A DNA stretch of 64,000 nt from NCBI RefSeq assembly GCF_001864895.1, contig NZ_MJGO01000039.1, positions 60,522 to 124,521 on the forward strand, given 5' to 3'. The translations under genes were made by a program, and so were the position numbers. Position 1 is the stretch's first letter. Each line of letters opens with the position of its first letter. This document shows positions 16,758 through 24,738 of the stretch, one piece after another. Under the pieces are notes generated by a model. It was not told where the DNA came from. It ran no database searches and saw only the letters and a program-made list of their open reading frames with translations. The stretch is from Curtobacterium sp. MCBA15_009. Its GTDB lineage: Bacteria; Actinomycetota; Actinomycetes; Actinomycetales; Microbacteriaceae.

Positions 16758-17987
16758 ATGGCCATCAGCACCCCCGTTGCCCCGGTCGGGACCGGTGACA
16801 CCACCGACCGTCCCGACGTCATCGTCATCGACCACGTGCGCAAGCGCTTCACCGTGCGCAAGGACAACACCCTGCGCGAGCGCATCGTCACGCTGGGCCG
16901 CGCCGGCCGCAAGCACCGCCAGGACTTCTGGGCGCTCGACGACGTCACCGTCTCGATCCAGGCCGGCTCGACCGTCGGGCTCATCGGCCAGAACGGCTCC
17001 GGCAAGTCGACGCTGCTCAAGGCGATCGGCGGCATCATCCAGCCGACCTCCGGCACGGTGTCCCGCCGTGGTCGCCTCGCCGCGCTCCTCGAGCTCGGCG
17101 CCGGCTTCCACCCCGACCTGTCCGGCCGCGAGAACGTCTACCTGAACGCGAGCCTGCTCGGCCTCAGCCGCAGCCAGACCGACGAGAAGTTCGACGACAT
17201 CCTGGCGTTCTCGGGCATCGGCGACTTCATCGACACCCAGGTGAAGTTCTACTCGTCGGGCATGTACGTGCGGCTCGCGTTCGCGGTCGCCGTGCACACC
17301 GACCCCGACGTGCTGCTCGTCGACGAGGTCCTCGCCGTCGGTGACGAGGCCTTCCAGCGCAAGTGCCTCGACCGCATCCGCACCTTCCAGGAGGCCGGCA
17401 AGACGATCATCATCGTCACGCACTCGCTCAGCCAGGTGCAGGAGATGTGCGACCGGGTCGTGCTGCTCAACAAGGGCAAGGTGCTGCACGACGGCGACCC
17501 GGTCACCGCGGTGAGCATGTTCCGCGAGGTCCTCGAGGAACGCCGCCAGAGCGAGCTGAGCACGGACGTCGCCGTCGGTCGCGGCCGGGTCCTCGGCGCG
17601 GGCGTGCAGGTCGAGGGCAAGGAACCCCGCGCCGACGTCCTGCCCGGCGACGACCTCGTCATCGACATGGAGTTCGAGCACCTGGACGGCATCGACGACT
17701 GGGAGGCCGCGGTGCAGATCAACAACGCCGGCGGCCAGGTCGTCTACGGCACGACGACGGGCATCATGGGCATGACGCTCCAGCCGCTGCACGGTCGCCG
17801 GAAGCTCCGCCTGCGGATCGCCGACACCGCCTTCGGCACCGGCAAGTACTTCGTCAACGTCTCGATGATGGACTCCGCCGGCCGCCACCTGCACGACATG
17901 CCGGAGTGCGACTCGTTCGAGGTCCCCTCGTTCGGCGACGCCGTCGGCACCGTCTACGCGCGGCCCTCGATCGAGGAGCTCGACTGA
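16758..17987 (+). CDS. ABC transporter ATP-binding protein with carbohydrate-binding C-terminus (Wzt-like)
   Basis: This 409-residue ATPase has Walker A GQNGSGKST, a signature region YSSGMYVRLAFA and Walker B VLLVDEVLAVGD. Beyond residue about 265 it has a Wzt_C-type beta-sandwich domain. In known systems this domain reads the end group of the polymer, so export depends on correct chain completion. It acts with the permease just upstream. Its stop overlaps a likely CTG start of the next gene. Confidence 0.92.
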   Translation: MAISTPVAPVGTGDTTDRPDVIVIDHVRKRFTVRKDNTLRERIVTLGRAGRKHRQDFWALDDVTVSIQAGSTVGLIGQNGSGKSTLLKAIGGIIQPTSGTVSRRGRLAALLELGAGFHPDLSGRENVYLNASLLGLSRSQTDEKFDDILAFSGIGDFIDTQVKFYSSGMYVRLAFAVAVHTDPDVLLVDEVLAVGDEAFQRKCLDRIRTFQEAGKTIIIVTHSLSQVQEMCDRVVLLNKGKVLHDGDPVTAVSMFREVLEERRQSELSTDVAVGRGRVLGAGVQVEGKEPRADVLPGDDLVIDMEFEHLDGIDDWEAAVQINNAGGQVVYGTTTGIMGMTLQPLHGRRKLRLRIADTAFGTGKYFVNVSMMDSAGRHLHDMPECDSFEVPSFGDAVGTVYARPSIEELD

Positions 17988-19030
17988 GCCCGACCGACGG
18001 CGCGGACCGCACCGCGGTCGTCGTCGTCAACTGGGAGCGCGCCGACCTGACCACGACGGCCGTCCGCGCCGTGCTCGCCGAGGGCGCGGCCGACGAGGTC
18101 GTCGTCGTCGACAACGGGTCGTCGGACGACTCCCTCGCGGTGCTCCGCCGCGAGCTGCCGGACGCCACGGTCGTCGCCCGGCAGCACAACGGCGGGTTCG
18201 CCGCCGGTGCGAACACGGGCATCCGCCGCACGGACGCCGAGATCGTCGTCCTGCTCAACAACGACGCGGTCCCCGCAGCGGGCTTCGTCGCGGCGCTCCG
18301 CGACCACCTGGCGCAGGCGGGGCCCGAGGTCGGGGCGGTGACGGGCCGCATCGTGCTCGCGGGACGCTGGACGGGCCTCCCGGCCGGAGCCGCGCCGGCA
18401 CCCGACCAGCGGGTGCTGCGGGACCACACCGGCCGCGCGTGGACGCCGTCACCGGACGGCGACGTGCGGCTCAACTCGACCGGCGTCCTGGTCGACCGCG
18501 ACGGCAACGGCATGGACCGCGACTGGTTCGCGCCCGCCGACCGCGTCGCGGACGTCGACGTCTTCGGGTTCTCCGGCGGCGCGTCCGCGCTCCGACGGAG
18601 TGCGCTCGACGACGTCGGCCTGCTCGACGAGTCCCTGTTCATGTACTACGAGGACACCGAGCTCGCCTGGCGGCTCCGCCGCCGCGGCTGGCGCGTCGAG
18701 CACGCGGCCGGCGCCGTCGTGGAGCACGACCACTCGGCGTCCTCCGGGGTGCAGAGCGACCTGTTCGTGTTCCGCAACGCCCGCAACCGGCTGGTCGTCG
18801 CGCTCTGGCACGCGCCGTGGCCGACGGTGCTGCGGGCGGCCGCCCGCACCCTGGTGCGCGGCGTGCGCGGGCTGGCGGTCGGTCGTTCCGGTCGTTCCGG
18901 ACAGGAGGCCCGGCTCGTCCTGGCAGCGCTCGTCGACGTCGCAGGGGCCCTCCCGTCGCACCTGGCGCGGCGGCTCCGCGAGACGCGTCGCGCCGCCGTC
19001 CCGCGCCGCCGGATCGACACGGGCGCATGA
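17984..19030 (+). CDS. GT2 glycosyltransferase, rhamnosyltransferase type (probable CTG start)
   Basis: This GT2 protein of about 348 residues has VVVVNWERADL, VDNGSSDDS, LNNDAVP and a FMYYEDTELAWRLRRRGWRV segment, the usual pattern of rhamnosyl- and galactofuranosyltransferases. The first beta strand starts within 10 residues of the wzt stop. No ATG, GTG or TTG is available there: the next in-frame candidate, GTG at 18071, would delete the strand. CTG at 17984 overlaps the wzt stop as CTGA, like the GTGA overlaps elsewhere in the window. I therefore infer a CTG start. Confidence 0.75.
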   Translation: MSPTDGADRTAVVVVNWERADLTTTAVRAVLAEGAADEVVVVDNGSSDDSLAVLRRELPDATVVARQHNGGFAAGANTGIRRTDAEIVVLLNNDAVPAAGFVAALRDHLAQAGPEVGAVTGRIVLAGRWTGLPAGAAPAPDQRVLRDHTGRAWTPSPDGDVRLNSTGVLVDRDGNGMDRDWFAPADRVADVDVFGFSGGASALRRSALDDVGLLDESLFMYYEDTELAWRLRRRGWRVEHAAGAVVEHDHSASSGVQSDLFVFRNARNRLVVALWHAPWPTVLRAAARTLVRGVRGLAVGRSGRSGQEARLVLAALVDVAGALPSHLARRLRETRRAAVPRRRIDTGA

Positions 19031-19041
19031 GCGGGGCGGGC

Positions 19042-19047
19042 TATCCT
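19042..19047 (+). promoter_or_regulatory. Possible internal -10 box TATCCT
   Basis: TATCCT lies about 58 nt before the GTG at 19105, in the 74-bp gap between two glycosyltransferase genes. It may allow separate expression of the last two genes of the export operon. Confidence 0.35.
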
Positions 19048-19090
19048 GGTCACTCCCCCGTCGACGGCCCCGGCCGCGACCAGTCCGCAC

Positions 19091-19097
19091 GGAAGGA
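19091..19097 (+). promoter_or_regulatory. Ribosome-binding site deciding the GTG start at 19105
   Basis: GGAAGGA ends 7 nt before GTG 19105. This strong Shine-Dalgarno sequence fixes the start of the GT4 gene against the much longer open frame upstream. Confidence 0.75.
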
Positions 19098-19104
19098 CCC
19101 CCGC

Positions 19105-20256
19105 GTGCCGCAGCTCACCGTCCTCGTCGACGGGACCGCGGTACCGGAGAACCTCGGCGGCGTCGGCCGCTACGTCGAGGGGGTCGTGTCGCACCTGACC
19201 GATCCCGCGCTCGACGTCCACCTGGTCGTCCGACCGGTGCACGCCGCGCACTTCCGGGCGATCGCCCCCGGCGTCACCGTGCACACCGCCCCGCGGTGGA
19301 CCGACTCCGTGCCGCTCCGGTTCCTGTGGGAGCAGACCGGTCTGCCGGCGCTCGGCCGTCGGCTCGGGGCACGGGTGCTGCACTCGCCGCACTACACGTT
19401 CCCGTTCGGCTGGCGCGGCGGCTCCGTCGTCACCCTGCACGACGCCACCTTCTTCTCGAACCCCGAGTGGCACTCCCGCCTGAAGCGCACGTTCTTCACG
19501 TGGTGGAGCTGCCGGTCCCTGCGCACCCGCCCGGTCGTCGTCGTGCCGAGCGCCGCCACCGCGACCGAGGCCGCCCGGGTCGTCCCCGGCATCCGCGCCG
19601 ACGTCCGGGTCGCCCCGCTCGGGGTCGACCGCGCCGTGTTCCACGAGCCGTCCACCGCCGAGGTCGAGGACGCGCGGATCGCCGCGACCCTGCCCGAGGG
19701 GGCGGCCTGGATCGCGTTCCTCGGCACCATCGAACCGCGGAAGAACGTCACCGCGCTGCTCGACGCCTACGCGTCCGTGCGGCGGGAGCGGGCCGACACC
19801 CCGTGGTTGGTGCTCTCCGGCGCCCGCGGCTGGGACACCGCAGCCGTCGAGCGGCTCGACGCCCTGCAGGACGCCGACCACGTCATCGAGGCCGGCTACC
19901 TGCCCCTCGAGGACCTCGCCGGCTACCTCGGCGGCGCCGAGTTCGTCGTCTACCCGTCCCTCGGCGAGGGCTTCGGCCTGCCCGTGGTCGAGGCGATGGC
20001 CTCCGGCGCGTGTGTCCTCACCACCCGCCGGTTGTCCCTGCCCGAGGTCGGCGGCGACGCGGCGGTGTACTCCGAGCCCTCCGCTCCCGCGCTGGCCGCC
20101 GCGATGACGGAGCTGCTCGACGACCCGTCGCGCGTCGCGTCGCACCGCGCGGCGGCGCTGGCCCGGGCCGCCTCGTTCACGTGGCAGGCCACCGCCGCCG
20201 TGCACGTCGCCGCCTACACCGACGTCGCCGGGGCCGGGGACGGGGTCGCGCGGTGA
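19105..20256 (+). CDS. GT4 glycosyltransferase
   Basis: This 383-residue GT-B enzyme has VGRYVEGV near residue 20, HDATFFSNPEWH, LGTIEPRKN before the nucleotide-sugar domain, and YPSLGEGFGLPVVEAMASG, the EX7E-type donor motif. Such enzymes include mannosyl- and rhamnosyltransferases of cell-surface glycans. Its stop overlaps the next start by 4 bp (GTGA). Confidence 0.88.
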   Translation: MPQLTVLVDGTAVPENLGGVGRYVEGVVSHLTDPALDVHLVVRPVHAAHFRAIAPGVTVHTAPRWTDSVPLRFLWEQTGLPALGRRLGARVLHSPHYTFPFGWRGGSVVTLHDATFFSNPEWHSRLKRTFFTWWSCRSLRTRPVVVVPSAATATEAARVVPGIRADVRVAPLGVDRAVFHEPSTAEVEDARIAATLPEGAAWIAFLGTIEPRKNVTALLDAYASVRRERADTPWLVLSGARGWDTAAVERLDALQDADHVIEAGYLPLEDLAGYLGGAEFVVYPSLGEGFGLPVVEAMASGACVLTTRRLSLPEVGGDAAVYSEPSAPALAAAMTELLDDPSRVASHRAAALARAASFTWQATAAVHVAAYTDVAGAGDGVAR

Positions 20257-21107
20257 TCCGGGTCGCGGTGCTGACGGTCACCTACAACACCGGTGAGACC
20301 ATCCGACCGTTCCTCGCGAGCGTCGCCGCGGCGTCGACGGACCCGGTCGCCGTCGTCATCGCGGACAACGGCTCGGCCGACGTCGACGCACTGCGCGCGA
20401 TCGGTGAGTCCTACGGCGCCGTCGTGGTGTCCTCCGGCGGCAACCGCGGCTACGGCGGGGGCATCGACGCGGCGCTGAGCGCCCTCGACGACGTCCTGCC
20501 CGACGTGCAGCCCGAGTTCCTGCTCGTCACGAACCCCGACGTCGTGCTCGCTCCCGGTTCGATCGACGAGCTCGTCGCCGCCGCCGACCGCCTGCCGTCC
20601 GGCGGCTCGTTCGGCCCCCGGATCCTCGACGACCAGGGCGAGACCTACCCGTCCGCACGGCAGCTCCCCTCGCTCCGGACCGGCCTCGGCCACGCGGCGT
20701 TCTCGCGCTTCTGGCCCGCGAACCCCTGGAGCCAGCGCTACTGGTCCACCACGAAGGTCGTCGAGCGCGAGGCCGGCTGGCTCTCCGGCGCGTGCTTCCT
20801 CATCCGCACGTCGCTGTTCCGCGAGCTCGACGGCTTCGACGAGTCGTACTTCATGTACTTCGAGGACGTCGACCTCGGGCAGCGCGTCGGACGGTCCGGC
20901 CGGGCGAACGTCTACGTGCCCTCGGCCGTCGTCACCCACACCGGTGCACACTCGACGTCGTCGAACCGGCGCCGCATGGAGATCGAGCACCACCGCAGCG
21001 CCTACCGCTTCCTGTCGCGGAAGTACCGGTCGTGGTGGCTCTGGCCGCTGCGCGTCGCCCTGCACGCGGGCCTGTCGCTCCGCGCCCGCTGGGTCACGCG
21101 GAAGTAG
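20253..21107 (+). CDS. GT2 glycosyltransferase, rhamnosyltransferase type
   Basis: This 284-residue GT2 enzyme has VTYNTGETI, IADNGSAD, TNPDVVLAPG and YFMYFEDVDLGQRVGRSG. GTG at 20253 overlaps the previous stop (GTGA). It is the last gene of the wzm-wzt operon and is followed by a GGGGCCGCG tandem run and a 62-bp inverted repeat. With rmlABCD nearby, dTDP-rhamnose is a plausible donor. Confidence 0.87.
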   Translation: MIRVAVLTVTYNTGETIRPFLASVAAASTDPVAVVIADNGSADVDALRAIGESYGAVVVSSGGNRGYGGGIDAALSALDDVLPDVQPEFLLVTNPDVVLAPGSIDELVAAADRLPSGGSFGPRILDDQGETYPSARQLPSLRTGLGHAAFSRFWPANPWSQRYWSTTKVVEREAGWLSGACFLIRTSLFRELDGFDESYFMYFEDVDLGQRVGRSGRANVYVPSAVVTHTGAHSTSSNRRRMEIEHHRSAYRFLSRKYRSWWLWPLRVALHAGLSLRARWVTRK

Positions 21108-21145
21108 CGCGGGGCCGCGGGGCCGCGGGGCCGCGGGGCCGCGCC
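21108..21145. repeat. Tandem GGGGCCGCG run (9-bp period)
   Basis: About four copies of a 9-bp GC-only unit follow the stop codon of the last gene in the export operon. Confidence 0.75.
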
Positions 21146-21163
21146 GCTGACGCGAACGCGCGC

Positions 21164-21225
21164 CGCACAACCAAAGTGCGTCCGAACCGCGCGGTTGCGC
21201 GGCGCGGATGCACTTTGGTTGTGCG
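21164..21225. repeat. 62-bp inverted repeat with CGCACAACCAAAGTGC arms
   Basis: Perfect 16-bp arms, CGCACAACCAAAGTGC (21164-21179) and its complement (21210-21225), flank a 30-nt GC-rich centre that can itself pair. The element lies between convergent genes. The first 14 bp of the arm recur at 63983-63996 at the end of the window, with a similar GCGAA-containing lead-in, so it is a dispersed family. Confidence 0.85.
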
Positions 21226-21302
21226 CAGCGCGCGCACCCGCCGCGAGACGGCGGCGTCGCCGGCAGGCACCAGCGACAGCGCCGCGCCGCCGCCGCGCGG
21301 CC

Positions 21303-23084
21303 CTACCGCCGCAGGCGGGCGCGCTCGACGCGGGCGGCCTCGAGCAGCACCCGGGCGCGGGCGTCGAAGGAGTGCTCGGCGGCGACGTGCTCGGCGACCG
21401 CGGCCCGCTCGGCAGCGCTCGGCCAGGCGTGCGCCGGGTCGAGCAGGTCGGCGAGCTCGTCGCGCGAGCGTGCCACCGCCAGGGTCGGTACGTCGAGCAC
21501 CTCGGTCAGCCCGGCCACCGGGTCGGTCACGACGACTCCCCCGGACGCCAGCACGTCGAACACGCGGTTCGACAGGAAGCCCCCCGACGCCATGTCGGGC
21601 CAGTGGTCGTTCAGCACGAGGCGGGCCGAGGCGTAGGCCCGCGCGACCTCGGCCCGCGACAACGACGGCTCGCCGAGCATCGCCGAGGGCACGAGCGGCT
21701 CCCACCCCGGACCGTGCACCCGCAGGTCCGTCCCGAGTGCCACCGCGTCGGAGACCACCGGCCGAGCGGTGCCCCGCGTCGACCCGACGAACACCACGTG
21801 CCCGGCATCCGGACCCGCCGGGTCGAGCGACCCCGGACGGAACACCGCGGGATCGGTCGCCTGCAGCAGGGTGCGCACCGGCACGCCCGCGCGGGCAGCG
21901 GCCGCCGCCGCCCACGCCGGTCCGGCCGCGAACGCCGCGTCGAAGGACCGCAGCTCGGTGTCGGCGACGTCGTCGGGGTGGCTGATCACCCAGAGCAGGT
22001 TCACCGACGCCGGGTTCGGCGGCACCCGATCGAGCCCGCGGACGACGAGGGTGACGTCGTCGGACGCGTCGTCGTCCCGCACGTGGGCGTCGCGTCGGTC
22101 GACCCGGACCCGCTGCCCGAGCCGCTCGAGTGCGCCGGCGAGCTCGGCCGCGAAGTGCACGTCGCCCCAGCCGTCGCCCTCGGGGCCGGCGGGTGCGGCG
22201 ATCTTCAACGACCAGGTGAGTCGCTCTCCCGTGGCCGTCGTCCGCACGGCGGGCGACACCGGTCGGGCACCCCACGGCGGCAGCGGCGAGCCCGCGACGA
22301 CGTCCGCGCCCTCCGGCCTGCGGTCGCGCCACGCGCTGACGGCGTCGACCGTCGCGGCGTCGACCGTGCGGCCGGGTTCGACGGAGCGGGTCGCGTCGCC
22401 GACGACGCGCACCGGTCCGCCGTGCACGTCGGCGACCGCGCGGGTCCAGGCAGCCAGGGTGGTGCGTTCGTCCGGGAGGCCCGGGGCCGGCACCAGCGCC
22501 GCCCCCGGCACCGAGAACACCGGTTGGTCCGCAGCGAACACGGTGTCGACGTCGGCGCGGTCGTCGGACCACGGCAGCGCCCCGGGGCGGAGGAGCCGGG
22601 CGCCCGACCGCACCGTGCCGTCCGGCAGCCGGACGCGCGCCTGGGCGACGGTGTCGGCGGCGGCGAGGGCGCGGAGCGTGGGGACGTCCACCTGCACCGA
22701 GGAGTCGACGAGCACGAGCGTGCGACCCACCCCACCGGCGACCCCGGCGTCGATCGCCGCGCCGAGGCCGTCGACCGGGGCGCGACGCACCCAGGGCACG
22801 CCGCGGCCGAACGGGGCGACCGGCGAGGCGTCGGCGACGTAGCTCACCGCGCGGACGTCGGCGGAGCGGCCGAACGCCCGGCGCGCGACGGCGACGAGCG
22901 GAGCGACCTCGGCGTGCCGGTCCGAGCGGGTCGTGACGAGCACCGTGACCTCGGCGGCCGACCGCGGCGGAGCGTCCTGCGACCGGGCCGTCCCGTCGAC
23001 GTCAGCCGACGTCGGCGACGCGGGACGGGCCTCCCGGCCGGAGGGGTCGCGACGGCGACCGAACCACCCGGTTCCCGACGCCAC
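21303..23084 (-). CDS. Glycosyltransferase with C-terminal GT1-like domain
   Basis: This 593-residue protein has an N-terminal half without a clear family call; it alternates strands and helices like a degenerate nucleotide-sugar domain. The C-terminal half matches the Glyco_trans_1_2/CgeB-like module: VVFVGSTRG, a LVLNDHWPDMASGGFLSNRVFDVLASGG segment with the donor site, and a final HSFDARARVLL helix. GTG at 23084 lies 8 nt after the rmlA stop, so it is the third gene of the rmlC-rmlA unit. The first 40 residues include a GREARP stretch coded by half of a GGGAGGC repeat, so the true start may be later. Rhamnosyltransferase activity is a guess from context. Confidence 0.72.
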   Translation of the reverse strand: MASGTGWFGRRRDPSGREARPASPTSADVDGTARSQDAPPRSAAEVTVLVTTRSDRHAEVAPLVAVARRAFGRSADVRAVSYVADASPVAPFGRGVPWVRRAPVDGLGAAIDAGVAGGVGRTLVLVDSSVQVDVPTLRALAAADTVAQARVRLPDGTVRSGARLLRPGALPWSDDRADVDTVFAADQPVFSVPGAALVPAPGLPDERTTLAAWTRAVADVHGGPVRVVGDATRSVEPGRTVDAATVDAVSAWRDRRPEGADVVAGSPLPPWGARPVSPAVRTTATGERLTWSLKIAAPAGPEGDGWGDVHFAAELAGALERLGQRVRVDRRDAHVRDDDASDDVTLVVRGLDRVPPNPASVNLLWVISHPDDVADTELRSFDAAFAAGPAWAAAAAARAGVPVRTLLQATDPAVFRPGSLDPAGPDAGHVVFVGSTRGTARPVVSDAVALGTDLRVHGPGWEPLVPSAMLGEPSLSRAEVARAYASARLVLNDHWPDMASGGFLSNRVFDVLASGGVVVTDPVAGLTEVLDVPTLAVARSRDELADLLDPAHAWPSAAERAAVAEHVAAEHSFDARARVLLEAARVERARLRR

Positions 23085-23092
23085 GACGGTGG

Positions 23093-23956
23093 CTACGCGC
23101 CGAGGAGCCGCTGGAGGTAGACGCCGTAGCCGCCCTTGACGAGCGGCGCGGCGAGCTCGGCGAGCTGCGCGTCGTCGATCCAGCCGTTGCGCCAGGCGAT
23201 CTCCTCGATGCAGCCGATCTTGAAGCCCTGCCGGTCCTCGATGACCTTGACGTACTCGGAGGCCTGCATCATCGACTCGAACGTGCCGGTGTCGAGCCAG
23301 GCGGTGCCGCGGTCGAGGACCTGGACGCCGAGCTCGCTGGCCTCGAGGTAGCGCTCGTTGACGGTCGAGATCTCGAGCTCACCACGGGCGCTCGGCTCGA
23401 TCGTCTTCGCGATCTCGATGACCTTGTTGTCGTAGAAGTACAGGCCGGGGACGGCGTAGTTCGACTTCGGCTCGGTCGGCTTCTCCTCGATGGAGACCGC
23501 GGTGAAGTCGTCGTCGAACTCGACGACGCCGTACGCCTTCGGGTCGGCCACGTGGTACGCGAAGATCGTCGCGCCCTGCACGTCGGTGTTCTTCCGCAGG
23601 TTCGTGCCGAGGCCGGTGCCGTGGAAGATGTTGTCGCCGAGGACGAGTGCGACGCTGTCGTCGCCGATGAAGTCCTCACCGATGACGAAGGCCTGTGCCA
23701 GGCCGTCCGGCGAGGGCTGCACGGCGTACTGGATCTCCATGCCGAGCGTGGAGCCGTCGCCGAGCAGCGCCTTGAACTGCTCGTTGTACTCCGGGGTCGT
23801 GATGACGAGGACCTCGCGGATGCCCGCCATCATGAGCGTCGACAGCGGGTAGTAGACCATCGGCTTGTCGTAGATCGGCATGAGCTGCTTGCTGATGCCC
23901 TTGGTGATCGGCCAGAGGCGCGTGCCGGAACCGCCGGCGAGGATGATGCCCTTCAT
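23093..23956 (-). CDS. rmlA: Glucose-1-phosphate thymidylyltransferase
   Basis: This 287-residue protein has the nucleotidyltransferase signature [13 protein letters not shown] followed by [17 protein letters not shown], with typical RmlA length. It makes dTDP-glucose, the first step to dTDP-L-rhamnose. ATG at 23956 has a GGGAG site about 10 nt upstream. It also overlaps the stop of a 20-residue mini-ORF that copies its own first seven residues. Its stop is followed at once by a glycosyltransferase gene. Confidence 0.96.
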   Translation of the reverse strand: MKGIILAGGSGTRLWPITKGISKQLMPIYDKPMVYYPLSTLMMAGIREVLVITTPEYNEQFKALLGDGSTLGMEIQYAVQPSPDGLAQAFVIGEDFIGDDSVALVLGDNIFHGTGLGTNLRKNTDVQGATIFAYHVADPKAYGVVEFDDDFTAVSIEEKPTEPKSNYAVPGLYFYDNKVIEIAKTIEPSARGELEISTVNERYLEASELGVQVLDRGTAWLDTGTFESMMQASEYVKVIEDRQGFKIGCIEEIAWRNGWIDDAQLAELAAPLVKGGYGVYLQRLLGA

Positions 23957-24015
23957 GATCGGACTGCTCCCATGGGTCGCGGGTCGGCTACTTCGGCGAG
24001 GATGATGCCCTTCAT
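23953..24015 (-). CDS. Mini-ORF duplicating the rmlA start
   Basis: A 20-codon frame between rmlC and rmlA begins MKGIILA, identical to RmlA, then diverges and ends in TGA, which overlaps the rmlA ATG (ATGA). The first 22 bases are identical to the rmlA start, 59 bp away. A GGAACGGGA element lies about 5 nt upstream. It looks like a local duplication and could act as a coupling leader peptide. Whether it is translated is unknown. Confidence 0.45.
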   Translation of the reverse strand: MKGIILAEVADPRPMGAVRS

Positions 24016-24029
24016 CGGTGTCCCGTTCC

Positions 24030-24638
24030 CTACTTCTTCGTCCGGAGCGACTCGGTGTACGCGATGCACTCCTCGTAGGTCGGCAGCAGGCCCTGGGCCG
24101 CGGCCTCCTCGAGGGTCGGCGCGGTCGTGTCCTTCTCGGAGAGCACCGGCTCGCCGATGCCGTCCGGCAGTTCCAGCCCGACGGTCGGGTCGAGGATGGT
24201 GATCCCCTTCTCGCGCTGCGGGTCGTAGTGCGCGCTGACCAGGTAGTTCACGGTCGACCGGTCCTCGAGCGCGACGATCGCGTGGCCGAGCCCCTCGGAC
24301 AGGTAGACGGCCTTGCGGTCGACGTCGTCGATCCGGACCGAGTCCCACTGGCCGAACGTCGGCGACCCGACGCGGATGTCGACGATGTAGTCGATGAACG
24401 CCCCGCGGACCGCGGTGACGTACTTCGCCTGGCTCGGGGCGACGAGGGCGTAGTGGATGCCCCGCGCGACGCCGGCCGACGAGATCGACATGTTCACCTG
24501 GCGGAGGTCCAGCGGGTGGCCGACCGTGTCTTCGACGACGTCGGCCCGGTACGCCTCGAGGAACGCTCCTCGTGCGTCGCCGTGCTGGACGGGCGTGAAC
24601 TCCCACGCGCCGGGGATCTTCAGTTCGCGGATCTGCAC
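24030..24638 (-). CDS. rmlC: dTDP-4-dehydrorhamnose 3,5-epimerase
   Basis: This 202-residue cupin has the RmlC pattern: [12 protein letters not shown], the catalytic-histidine RGIHYA segment near residue 78, [12 protein letters not shown], then a YDPQRE segment. It converts dTDP-4-dehydro-6-deoxyglucose to dTDP-4-dehydrorhamnose. GTG at 24638 has a TAGGCT box 6 nt upstream on the minus strand. It heads the rmlC-rmlA-glycosyltransferase transcript. Confidence 0.95.
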   Translation of the reverse strand: MQIRELKIPGAWEFTPVQHGDARGAFLEAYRADVVEDTVGHPLDLRQVNMSISSAGVARGIHYALVAPSQAKYVTAVRGAFIDYIVDIRVGSPTFGQWDSVRIDDVDRKAVYLSEGLGHAIVALEDRSTVNYLVSAHYDPQREKGITILDPTVGLELPDGIGEPVLSEKDTTAPTLEEAAAQGLLPTYEECIAYTESLRTKK

Positions 24639-24644
24639 CGGGGA

Positions 24645-24650
24645 AGCCTA
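24645..24650 (-). promoter_or_regulatory. rmlC -10 box, leaderless start
   Basis: TAGGCT on the minus strand lies 6 nt before the rmlC GTG. A second TAGGCT on the plus strand (24670-24675) may serve the divergent GT2 gene, giving it a leader of about 60 nt. Confidence 0.55.
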
Positions 24651-24738
24651 GCAAGGGTCACGGATCGCATAGGCTGTCCTGGTTCTGTGCCCTGCGCCCT
24701 GCGCAATGCGACGCCCCGAAACGAGACCGAGCGAGCCT

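Noticed and set aside
12519..17894. One 1791-residue protein spanning the secreted repeat protein and upstream region
   Set aside because: The true start is the ATG at 15059 with a signal peptide; upstream residues are antisense to the lipoprotein frame and the ABC genes.
18895..18960. GGGAGGC hairpin inside the GT2 gene at 17984
   Set aside because: GGACAGGAGGCCCGG and GGGCCCTCCCG are only loosely complementary and the encoded residues fit the protein; probably chance.
21164..21225. Terminal inverted repeats of an insertion sequence
   Set aside because: The arms enclose only 30 bp, there is no transposase gene in the window and no target-site duplication was seen.
23005..23050. GGGAGGC hairpin in the N-terminus of the gene at 21303
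   Set aside because: Only one arm (GGGACGGGCCTCCCGGCC) is present; no complementary partner at the usual distance. It is noted as a possible half-copy only.
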